NCBI GenBank assembly: GCA_029891385.1
Contig: CM057228.1
Location: 63,184,523 to 63,248,522 of the forward strand
Reading direction: 5' to 3'
DNA length: 64,000 nucleotides
DNA from: Erythroxylum novogranatense
Taxonomy: Eukaryota; Streptophyta; Magnoliopsida; Malpighiales; Erythroxylaceae
Part shown: positions 10,930 to 20,199 of the stretch, piece after piece
How positions within the stretch are numbered: position 1 is the stretch's first letter
Layout of the letters: each line of letters begins with the position of its first letter
Made by a program: the position numbers and the translations under genes
Notes under the pieces: generated by a model
What the model was told of the DNA's origin: nothing
Databases searched by the model: none
What the model saw: the letters and a program-made list of their open reading frames with translations, nothing else

Positions 10930-12549
10930 ATGAAATTCTCAACGCCTTATAGAATCTGTACTGTCAGGGGTCAACAGAGAATTGCAAGGGAGTGTTACTT
11001 AGCGAAAACGAAAACATTAGACGGAGCAGTAGTCCTGACGAGCTCTCTTGATATGAGAGCCGATGAGGAGATGGATAGGATGAACCTAGTGAAAGAAACG
11101 CAGCGGGTCGTACTGGACGAAGTCGACCCCTCTAAGTTCACAAACCTAGGTTCCGAACTGCAGAAGGACCTGGTTAAAGAAATCACAGAATGTTTGGTGG
11201 AAAATAGATCAGTTTTCGCTTGGGTACCGAGCGACATGCCTGGAATTTTTCGATCAGTCGCATCGCACTCCCTTGATATTCGGCATGACTACAAGCCGAT
11301 CGGACAAAGGAAACGATGACACAGCAAGGAGCGACAGGGGGTAATCGAGAAAGAAGTAGAGAAGTTGCTTAAGGCCGGGTTCATCCGAGAAGTCAAGTAC
11401 CCTGAATGGCTCGCCAATGTGGTTTTAGTGAAAAAGAAGAACGGGAAGTGGAGAATGTGCATTGATTTCACTGACCTGAACAAAGCATGTCCAAAGGACA
11501 ATTTCCCCTTGCCTGAGATCGACCAGTTAGTAGACTCTACCTCAGGGCATAAACTTCTCAGTTTCCTGGATGCTTTCTCGGGCTATCATCAGATTCAAAT
11601 GAGTCTGGAAGACGAAGAAAAGACCGCCTTCATAACCGACCAAGGCACATATTGCTACCAAGTAATGCCTTTCAGCTTGAAGAATGCGGGGGCTACTTAT
11701 CAACGGCTCGTCATGGAGGTCTTCAAAAAATAGATAGGTCGATCTGTTGAAGCCTATGTAGATGATATGGTAGTTAAAAGTAAGACGGCTACCGAGCATA
11801 TGGGAGATCTAAAAGAAGTCTTCCAGACCCTTGACAAATTTCAGATGAAGCTGAACTCGGAAAAGTGTGTCTTTGGGGTGGCATCAGGAAAATTTCTGGA
11901 GTTCATGATTACTCAATGGGGGATTGAAGCTAATCCAGAAAAGATCGAAGCCATCGTCCAAATGCCTTCACCACGATGCTTGAAAGAAGTACAGATATTG
12001 ACTGGTCGGATAGTCTCCCTCAGCATATTCGTTTTCAGATTGGGGGACAAGTACCTCCCTTTCTTCAAAGTTTTAAGGAAAACGGATGTGACACAATTTC
12101 GATGGCCAGATGAGTGCGAAAGAGCGTTTCAGCAATTAAAGCTATATTTGTCCAGCCCGCCTATCCTGCAGAGCCCGGTTGAAGGGGAGAATCTGATTCT
12201 ATACTTGGCAGTCACGGAGGGGTCGATTAGCGCAGTTCTTGTCCGGTTGGAGGAAAATGAACAACGCCCGGTCTACTACGTTAGTAAGGTGTTGGCTGGA
12301 CCAGAGACGCGGTATGCGCCTATAGAAAAGCTGGCTCTCTCCTTGATAATGTCGGCGTGAAAGTTAAGACCTTACTTCCAGAGTCACACCATCGAAGTAT
12401 GGACCGACCAACCCCTCAGGCAATGTCTTCAAAAGCCCGAAACCTCGGGTCGGCTAATAAAGTGGGCAGTAGAATTGGGGGAATTTGATATCCAGTATAA
12501 GCCTCGGACGACGATTAAGGCACAGGTGTTGGCAGACTTCATCGCATAA
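10930..12549 (+). pseudogene. element G reverse transcriptase and RNase H, broken
   Basis: The frame runs through a pre-RT linker and into the RT core: VVLVKKKNGKWRMCIDFTDL, KDNFPLPEIDQLVD, SFLDAFSGYHQI, QVMPFSLKNAGATYQRL, and the catalytic YVDD at 11755-11766. The RNase H follows, with FRWPDECERAFQQLK and YYVSKVL. It copies element RNA to DNA and removes the template strand. Stops: TGA 11317-11319, TAG 11731-11733 (just before YVDD), TGA 12358-12360 and TAA 12547-12549. The 12358 stop stands where this family has tryptophan, and the 11317 stop fits a CGA-to-TGA change. Confidence 0.92.
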
Positions 12550-12915
12550 ATGAGTCAATCAGACTCGCAGTGTAAGCAATCTCCCGCCTGGAGCTTGTTT
12601 GTTAACGGGTCGTCCAATGCTGAGGGATGCAGAGTGGGAGTAGTGCTGATCAGCCCGCACAATGAAGAAAAGGTAGAATATGCCCTTCGGCTCAAGTTCA
12701 AGGCTTCCAATAACGAAGCAGAATACGAGGCCCTGATAGTCGGCCTCCAATTGGCCAGGGAAATGGAAGTGAAACACTTAAAGGTGTACAGCGATAGCCA
12801 AGTAGTGGTCGGCCAAGTCACTGGACAGTATGAAGCTAAGGGGAGCAACATGATCAAATACCTAGAGTTGGTAAAACAGGAGTTGAAAAACTTCAATATT
12901 CGGTCAATAGAATAG
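12550..12915 (+). pseudogene. second (archaeal-type) RNase H domain of element G
   Basis: About 120 residues with WSLFVNGSSN, GCRVGVVLIS, NNEAEYEALIVGL and KVYSDSQVVVGQV. This is the D-E-D pattern of an archaeal-like RNase H, which Tat-lineage elements carry in addition to their own RNase H. The first catalytic aspartate, normally in 'DGSS', is asparagine here (AAC), consistent with a G-to-A change, so the domain should be inactive. TAG at 12913-12915 is followed by a frame change before the integrase. Confidence 0.85.
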
Positions 12916-12953
12916 AGCGAGCTCGGAATATTAAGGCAGACGCGCTCTCCAGA

Positions 12954-14288
12954 ATGGCTTCCGATCGGGATGCCAAAAATAATGTTCTGGTCAAACGACT
13001 AGACCAGCCTAGCATCCAAAAAACCCAAGAAATTCTTGATGTGAGCACCGGTCAGTCGAGTTGGATGGAGCCGATCAGACAGTACCTCTTGGAGGGAGCA
13101 CAACCGAAAGAAGCATTGGAAGCCAAGAAACTAAGAATAAAGGCGGCCGAGTACACGGTCATTAATGGCACTCTATATAAGCAATGCTACGACTGGCCAC
13201 TGCTTCGATGCTTGAATGAAGAAGATGCCGAGCAGGCAATGGCCGAAGTCCACGAAGGAATGTGCGGTAATCATGTAGGAGGCAGAATGTTGGCTCACAG
13301 ACTGATCAGACAGGGGTACTACTAGCCGACAATGAGAAGAGACTGCCAGGAGAAGGTCGACCGGTGTGAGGCTTGCCAGAAAAATGATAGCCTGTCTCAT
13401 CAACCGACCGAAATGATGAAAATCGTGAGCCATCCTATCCCCTTTGCTTAGTGGGGGATGGACATACTGGGGCCTTTCCCTCTTGGTCCTGGACAGAAGA
13501 AGTTCTTGATAGTGGCAGTGGAATATTTCACCAAGTGGGTTGAAGCGGAAGCGGTTGCTACAATCACCGAAGGGAAGGTGGAAAGTTTCGTAAAGAAAAA
13601 CATACTATGTCGCTTCGGGATGCCTATGGTGCTAGTTACAGACAATGGTCGGCAGTTCGACAACGACAAGTTCAGGGACTTCTATGACCGATTAAAGATA
13701 AGGCTGCAGTTAACCTCAGTAGCTCACCCTCAGAGTAACGGCCTTGCGGAGAATACCAACAAAAAAATAATGAGTGCTCTCAAGAAGCGCCTAGATGGAC
13801 GAAAGACTTGGGTGGAAGAATTAGATGAAGTATTGTGGGCGTACAGAACCACACCAAACGGAGCCACAGGGAAAACGCCGTTCAGGATGACCTTCGGGGC
13901 AGAAGCCCTGGTCCCAGTAGAGGTGGCATTGCATAATCAAATGGTGTCGGGCTACGAAGAAGAACGGAATGATGAAGCCCGCAGAGCTGAACTCGTTCTC
14001 CTCAGTGAAGACAGAGAAAGGGCAGCTGCTCATTTGGAAGCCATCAGGCAAAAAACGACCAAATTCTACAACAGAAAGGTAAAGTTGAGCGATGTAAAGG
14101 TAGGCGGGTACGTCATGCGAAAGGCCGAGGCGGCTGGGAAGCATCCTGGAAAGCTCGGACAGGCGTGGGAAGGACCTTACCAAGTGATCAAGCAAGCCGA
14201 GCATGGCTCCTACATCCTACGTGATGCGAAAGGGAAGGTTCTACCAAGGCCTTGGAACTCTCGAAACTTGAAGGCGTTCTACCAATAG
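12954..14288 (+). pseudogene. element G integrase, broken by two TAG codons
   Basis: The zinc-binding HHCC domain lies around 13245-13385 (HEGMCGNHVGGRMLAHRLI, later CEACQK). The catalytic core follows with MDILGPFPLG, VTDNGRQF and NGLAEN, giving the D,D,E triad. The C-terminal part has KFYNRKVKLSDVKVGGYVMR and a GPYQVIKQ block. TAG at 13323-13325 stands where relatives have Trp, and TAG at 13450-13452 fits a CAG-to-TAG change. The last frame, 13458-14288 (276 codons), is intact to its natural stop. Integrase inserts the DNA copy into the chromosome. Confidence 0.92.
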
Positions 14289-14511
14289 ATAAGTTATAGA
14301 TAAGTTTCGTTTTAATTAGTCTTTACTTATTACCGTTTTTGTATACAACACGTGGGAACCTTTTTTCTGTCCTTGCCAGATAGGTTTTTTAACAGCCCAC
14401 GCCCTCATTATCATCAATAAAGGGGTTTTTCAGATTTTTTGGCAATAAAAAGTTCCATTATATGTGGCAAAGAGTAGAAAAACCAATCAGCCATCGCTCG
14501 GTATCTCCATA
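14289..14511 (+). other. 3' untranslated segment of element G gag-pol
   Basis: It is non-coding, T-rich and contains two AATAAA words (14415-14420 and 14443-14448) just after the integrase stop. These could serve as polyadenylation signals for the plus-strand transcript, although a full genomic transcript must read through to the 3' LTR. Confidence 0.4.
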
Positions 14512-14960
14512 GATCGATTAAGGTCGGTCGGGTCGCCAAGGCAAGATCCTTGGGACCCTCGCTCGACATCGTCATAGATCGACTACGGTCGATCGGGTCG
14601 CCAAGACAAGATCCTTGGGACCCTCGCTCGACATCGCCATAGATCGACTACGGTCGATCGGGTCGCCAAGACAAGATCCTTGGGACCCTCGCTCGACATC
14701 GCCATAGATCGACTACGATCGATCGGGTCGCCAAGACAAGATCCTTGGGACCCTCGCTCGACATCGCCATAGATCGACTACGGTTGATCGGGTCGCCAAG
14801 ATAAGATCCTTGGGACCCTAGCTCGACATCGCCATAGATCGACTACAGTCGATCGGGTCGCCAAGACAAGATCCTTGGGACCCTCGCTCGACATCTACAT
14901 AGACCGACTACGGTCGATCGATCGCCAAGACAAGATCCTTGGAATCTCGGCCCGGCCTCG
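14512..14960 (+). repeat. 65-bp tandem repeat array in element G (about 7 copies)
   Basis: Units start at 14512, 14577, 14642, 14707, 14772, 14837 and 14902, exactly 65 bp apart. Each contains GATCGACTACGGTCGATCGG, CCAAGACAAGATCCTTGGG and CTCGCTCGACATCG. Every unit holds two small inverted repeats, CCAAG...CTTGG and CGATCG-type words. Copies differ by only a few bases, while the last is degenerate. The array lies exactly between the ends of the plus-strand gag-pol and the minus-strand gene. Confidence 0.93.
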
Positions 14961-15110
14961 ACTATAAGTCGACCGACATCTCCATCGAATCCCACTATAT
15001 GCCGAAAATAAAGAACATAAACACGAAAAACGACTTCGAAAAAATGAAGGACAAAAATAAAGTTTCATTCCTTTAAATCCGCCCTGGTCACAAGCCCGAC
15101 CAGGTGAGCT

Positions 15111-16497
15111 TCAAAAATCAACAGAAGGAAAAGTGGGCGGATGCCCAGGGGAAGCCTCCGAAGTGGGCGGAAAAGTCGATCCGGGAGCAGGGTCCAAGGG
15201 AGCGACCGGAGAAGTATCCTCATAAGGAAGCTCGTCCTCCTCAACCGAGCTAAGGTCCAGCTCCTCATCCGGGACTGACCCCCGGTCCTCCATGGCCCTC
15301 TCCTTTACTTCCTCCAGAGAGAGGCCAAGGGCGGTAGGAAGCATCGGCTCGGTGAATCCCTCAAATGAAGGACCGTCCGACCCCTCAGGGACGCTAAAGC
15401 CGTAGCAATTTTTCAGGATCATGAGGGCTAGGTCACACAAGTACTCCAAGCACTCCTCCTTCAAGAACCGCCTCTGCCATCTCCTGATTGCCTCGATCCT
15501 TTGTTCTTTTATGGAGGCTCGCTCCCTCCTCAGCGCATCTTCGGCTCTCGACTGGCCACTCATCGCCGCATGACAGTCTTCGAGGAATTTTGCCTTCAGC
15601 TCTCTCTCCGACTCCAACTTCCCCTGCAACCCCGCACATTCCTCAGACAGCTTGTTCCTTGCTGCCATCGCCTTTACCCTCTCGACCTCCTCCGCGGTGA
15701 GTCGAGCTTTCAAGGCGCTCCTCTCCTCCTTTCCCGAAGCGAGCTGAGCTCTCAGAGTGTCGCGCTCCTCCTCCCAAAGTTTCTTCTCCTCCTCCAAGGA
15801 AGAGAGTTGAGCCCGGGAAAAATCTCTTTCCTCTCTGGCCTCTGAGAGCCCGTTCTTCAAATTATCCCCCTGCTCAAGGAGGGAATGGACCTTCCGATCC
15901 AGCAACTCGATACGCTGACGCATAGACAAAGAGAAAGCCACCTCCCTTACAGAATTACGGATGGCACGGCACGTCAACTCCTCGACATTCAACGAGTCAA
16001 AGCGCTCCCCGTCTGAAGGAGGAATGACCCTCTCAGCGATATGAAGAGCTACTTCGACGTCAGCAATCGAAGCAGTCCTGTTAAGACTAATCTCCGACTC
16101 CTATTTACCAGCATTCTCCGCTTGCTTCTTCCCTTTACCCTTAGCCGACGGGGCAACCCGATCCCCCACTTTCTCCTTCCCCTTGCTTTGGCCTAAAGGA
16201 CGAGGAGATTGATCGACTACTCTGACGACCCTTCTCCTCTTAAGAGGTCGCTCAGTCTCCTCCTCTTCTTCCTCAATGATCACTAGGGCCTCACCAGGCG
16301 GGACGACTATAGCAGGGGCTACAGATGGCTCGGAAACTGTAGGAGGAACATTCTGCTGCTCGGAAGCAATGGGCCGAACGACAATTGAACTGGCCTCCCC
16401 CCATCCTCCTGTCCTCTGGCCTCCGAAGGCCCGACGACCTTGCGCTTGCCCTTGGCAGACTTGGGGGGGCCGTTGAAAGCACGAACTTTGGCCACGG
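15111..16497 (-). pseudogene. antisense ORF of element G, second exon (coiled-coil protein)
   Basis: On the minus strand, after a probable acceptor (TTTGTGCAG) at 16498, the frame reads a basic SAKGKRKV-type stretch, then Pro/Ala-rich and acidic linkers (IIEEEEEETERP) and a basic KRRRVVRVV that could be a nuclear signal. It continues into a roughly 150-residue coiled coil (LEEEKKLWEEERDTLRAQLA) and an acidic tail ending PTFPSVDF, stop at 15111. A frame change lies near 16390 and a TAG at 16101-16103 separates the two long frames. The coiled coil implies self-assembly. Its role in the element is unknown. Confidence 0.75.
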
Positions 16498-16577
16498 CTG
16501 CACAAACAACGAAAACAAGTTAGAAATCAAACCAAAGCCTACAAGCATGATAAATACTTCAACCATGAGGGGTCAAC

Positions 16578-17463
16578 CAGGTAGGGCGATTTCCTCTTCT
16601 AGCCCGCTAACTTGAGGCGGGGGGTCAATTAGAAGAGAGTCGACCGAGGCCCCCCCACGGTATCCCAAAATAAGCCGAGCGAAGTTATATCGGCCGAGCT
16701 CCTTTATACGGCCGACCACCACCCGCTCCTCTTTAGAAAGAAACAGACTCGACGAGTTGTTCCATCGCTTGGATAAGGGATACCTCCACGGCTGAGACTC
16801 GGAGGAAGATCCCGGAGGCTTCACGAAGAAATATTTTGTTCGCCAACCACAAATTTTAGACGCCATCTCTGATGGGCGATATCGGGCATCCTTATACATC
16901 AGAGAAGGAACCCCACCCCCAGAGCTCGGGCTCTGGCTCATTCTCAAAAAGTGGCGTAGGATGCTGACCGAAGGCGGACAGCCAAACTGATGGCACAACA
17001 AAGCCAGACCATTGATGAACCTCCACCCGTTCGGACGAATCTGACTCGGCCTTAGTTGATAGTCAGCGCACACTTCATCAATAATTGGGATGTAGGGGAG
17101 TCTCAAGCCGCCGACCGAGAAGAAGCTCTCCGAGACAGAAAAACACCCGTTTATGTTGCTATGGATTCTTTCATTCCCCGAGGCCAGCCTAGGCTCCCAG
17201 GACCGAGGGATATCATTCCTAAGGATGGACCGACTCAACTCCGCTGCGGTCATCCTCGATTTACCTTTGGGCAATTCCTTCACAACTAGCCTATCTTTTC
17301 GCTCTCTCGTCGAGATCTCTTCGACATCCCCCAACCTCAACATCACCATCGCCTCAGCTGCGACTTCAGACGCCCTTTCGGTGACATCGCCCCTTGGAGA
17401 AACCCCACTTCGAGAACCGGTGGATGACATGCTCATCAAGAGGAAATTTAGAAGAGGAAACAA
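16578..17463 (-). pseudogene. antisense ORF of element G, first exon (PF04195-like domain)
   Basis: A 296-residue minus-strand frame begins at 17463, or more likely at the Met of MSMSSTGS. After a Ser/Glu-rich start it has GLRLPYIPIIDEVCADYQL, QIRPNGWRFINGLALLCHQFG and RTKYFFVKPPG. These resemble the plant 'Transposase (putative) gypsy type' domain (Pfam PF04195), which is found in antisense or extra ORFs of Tat elements and has no proven transposase activity. The frame has no internal stop up to a probable donor (CTG|GTTGAC) at 16577. With an 80-bp intron (16498-16577) it joins the coiled-coil exon. Recognition is by pattern memory; the exon junction is inferred. Confidence 0.75.
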
Positions 17464-17622
17464 GGGAAGAGGACGTACCTATTTAGTGATATAAGGTCGG
17501 AAATTTGTACGGCAGTGGAAGGAAAGCTCCGGAAACTACGAACGAGAAAAAGCTTGTGAAAGCAGAACGGGAGCGAGGAAGAACAAACGTGAAGAAAACC
17601 AAACAGTTAGTTGATTCTGAGC

Positions 17623-17629
17623 ATTTATA
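17623..17629 (-). promoter_or_regulatory. TATA box for the antisense gene of element G
   Basis: The minus strand reads CCTTATAAATGC here, a canonical TATAAAT. It lies 160-190 bp upstream of the candidate starts and well outside both LTRs, suggesting an internal promoter that drives the antisense gene independently. Confidence 0.55.
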
Positions 17630-18144
17630 AGGGAACGCTCGAATGAGCAATCCAATCGAGGTGTGACGCGTGGAGAAAATTCGAGCTATGCTTGGACACG
17701 CGGCATGATCCGAGCCAATGAGAACTAGGGTTGTTCAAGAGTCGGAGCGGCGCGACGGTTGAAAAGACAAATGGGACAACTGCACAATGGTTACAATAAC
17801 GATACGCTTCAGATTCTGACAGGCTGTCAGCGAGCACGCGCCGTCAAACAATAAATGAGCCAAGGACCAACATGCGCTCGCTACTAATGACCCCCGACCT
17901 GCTTAGGCGCGGGCTACCGAGCAAAAAACGCCAATGCCGACCGAGTGGAGACATCCAGCCGGCCGATCCAAATGCGAGCAACCACACACTGCCCGTCGAA
18001 ATCCGATTGATCGGGCTTACCTCAAGCTATCTCAGGGACGAGCTATGATGCCAATGTTCGACCGATCGGGCCTGTCCCGAGCTATCCTACGTACGAGCTG
18101 CAAAACCTCCATACACTCCTCCGACCCTTCTCTTCGCTCATACT

Positions 18145-18160
18145 CGAGGAGTGGGGGGGG
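18145..18160 (+). other. polypurine tract of element G
   Basis: GAGGAGTGGGGGGGG lies four bases before the 3' LTR start. A run of eight G is unusually long. The tract marks plus-strand priming. Confidence 0.8.
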
Positions 18161-18164
18161 CTTA

Positions 18165-18568
18165 TGGTCGGGTCGGTCGTGCAGGGCCCGAACCCAGACA
18201 ACCCGTGGGTCGATCGGTCCATTCTTCAAAGATGTCAAGCCCAGGCCCGATCCACGCTCTCCTTAGCCCGTCCGCATGTGAGAGACTCCCATGCACACGT
18301 AAAGACCTAAACCTAGTTGTTGCTCCATATATAAGGTATAATTCTATCGAAACAAAGGTACGTAATCATAAACCTAGCTCTCTAGTTTTTACAGCGATCT
18401 CACCTTCACCAAAAGACTGACTTGAGCGTCGGAGGGGCTAATCGGGACATAACCCCCGACGTGCCTTCTTTGTTTTACAGGTATCTTCACGTCGAACTCA
18501 CCATAGAAAGTAGCCAACTTATGGATCCGAACGGCAATGTCCAGTTCCGCTAGAATCTGGTAGAACCA
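18165..18568 (+). repeat. 3' LTR of element G (404 bp)
   Basis: Same length as the 5' LTR, starting TGGTCGGGTCGG and ending GGTAGAACCA. By hand count 16 sites differ between the two, mostly transitions, with clusters in the 3' end (TTCCGCTAGAATCTGG against TTCTGCCAGAATCCGG). Confidence 0.92.
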
Positions 18569-18573
18569 GATAT
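18569..18573. other. right target-site duplication GATAT (element G)
   Basis: It matches the five bases before the 5' LTR at 8401-8405. Confidence 0.9.
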
Positions 18574-18639
18574 TATAACAAGAGGCTTCGACGATTGTTT
18601 TCTGAATTCTAATAATTCAATAAGCAAGCAGTAAATCCA

Positions 18640-19960
18640 CGAATATTTGAAACATTTATAAAAAATACATCACAATATAGATTTCTTAATTTTTTTATTT
18701 TTTTATTTCATATATTTACCTTTTTAATAATAACTAAATTATTCAATTGATTACAAAATTAAAAGTAAATGATAATATAATTTTTTATTTTTACTTAGAT
18801 TTTAATATTAATATTAATATTTATTTTATATTTTATTCATTTATAACAAATACATTACTGATGTAAATTTCCTACTTTTTTTATTTTTTCATTCCAAAAT
18901 TTTACAACCTAATTTTAGTAATCATTTTAATATTATACCTTATATATTTTAATATTTCGATTATAATTCCTTTCTTAATGTACATTTAAATTTTTAAAAT
19001 TTTATAATTTGATCACAAATTCTTAAGTTACACAATATTCATTTATACATTAAATAATATTCCATGTTATCACTTTTTCATTATCTTAATTAACTAAAAT
19101 ATTTAATTGATTACAACAAAATTTAACGTTTATTTTAACTAAATATTTTAACTTTTGTTTCAAGTAATTATGGTGATATTGTTTTTTAAAATTTATATAT
19201 TATAATATTTTTATTTACCTACATTAAATATTTATAATTTTATCACAACATTTTAAGTTACATAATATTAATGTAACATGTGACTTTTTTACTTATATTT
19301 AATTCATAACAAAACGTTTTTTTCCAATCACATAACTAATTTTACTAATCTATTTTTAACATTCTAACTTATATATTTTAATAATTCTATCATAATTTTT
19401 ACATTATCATATTTCCATATGTAAATTATCATATTTTATTTCCTAATTTTGTATTTTCATTCCAAATTTTGTTTAACTAATTTTACTAGTTCATTTTAAT
19501 ATTCATATATATATATATATAATAATAATTCTATCATAATTCTTTTCTTATTATACATTTCAAAATTTAAATATTAATAATTTTATAACAACATTTTAAA
19601 TTACACAATATTTATTTATTTTAACTTATTTTTTGAGTTTTAAATTTAGTTTATATATTTTATACATTTATAACAAATATATTACACTACACATTTCCCT
19701 AATTTTTAAATTTTAATCCCAAATTTTAATAACTAACTTATTCATTTCTAATATTCTAACTTATATATTTTAAATATAACAAAATTTAACCTTTTAACAA
19801 AATATAAATTTGAAAATTTAAATATTTATAATTTTATTACAAAATTTCAAATTACCCCATATTCATTTATATATTAAAATAATATAATAATATAACATGA
19901 TATATAATATAATAATATAACATGATATAATAAATAATCATGGAATTAAACATTTGTGTA
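18640..19960. repeat. AT-rich repeat field, right of element G
   Basis: No gene is seen in this stretch. The anchor CTTATATATTTT recurs at 18939, 19368 and 19760 (intervals 429 and 392 bp), each inside similar word order (ATAACAAATACATTA, CATTTCC, AATTTTACTAACTAATTTTA). A further copy lies left of element G at 7905-8400. It looks like a diverged tandem or dispersed repeat of roughly 400 bp, too decayed by eye to set an exact unit. Confidence 0.55.
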
Positions 19961-20199
19961 GTATCAATCTGCTAGTTTTTTTTAAATAAAAAAAGTGAAC
20001 AAGTGACTTTATACGAACTAAAAGGACAATAAAAATTATGGACAAGAGTGAAATTTTCGTTGATCGGGTAAATTTGGCGGGCTCAACTCTCTTCCGTTGC
20101 TGATTCATCTCTGCTCATTGTATCCACTGGAAAGCAGGGTAAGAGATAGAGGCAGAGCAGAAGTCCCAAAACTGAAAACAGAGTTTAACAAATAAAAGA

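Larger units (their letters stand above)
8406..18568 (+). mobile_element. complete Ty3/gypsy element G, Tat lineage, 10.2 kb
   Basis: It is bounded by two 404-bp LTRs and 5-bp GATAT duplications. The order is LTR, primer site, gag, protease, reverse transcriptase, RNase H, a second RNase H, integrase, a 65-bp tandem array, an antisense gene, polypurine tract, LTR. The domain order protease-RT-RNase H-integrase defines Ty3/gypsy. A second, archaeal-type RNase H and an antisense ORF before the 3' LTR are known hallmarks of the Tat lineage (Retand/Grande/Ogre relatives). The LTRs differ at 16 of 404 sites by hand count (about 4%), mostly transitions. At a typical plant rate near 1.3e-8 per site per year this suggests an age of one to two million years. 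At least ten stops and a frameshift disable gag-pol. Confidence 0.93.

Noticed and set aside
13821..14204. 127-codon minus-strand frame in the integrase region
   Set aside because: It is a shadow of the plus-strand integrase C-terminal coding sequence.
14512..14960. Possible CRISPR-like array
   Set aside because: The 65-bp units are contiguous with no unique spacers, and the context is a plant retrotransposon.
15433..15845. Plus-strand frames at 15488-15845 and the other minus-strand frame at 15433-15639
   Set aside because: They overlap the coiled-coil exon of the antisense gene in other frames, and their composition explains their length.
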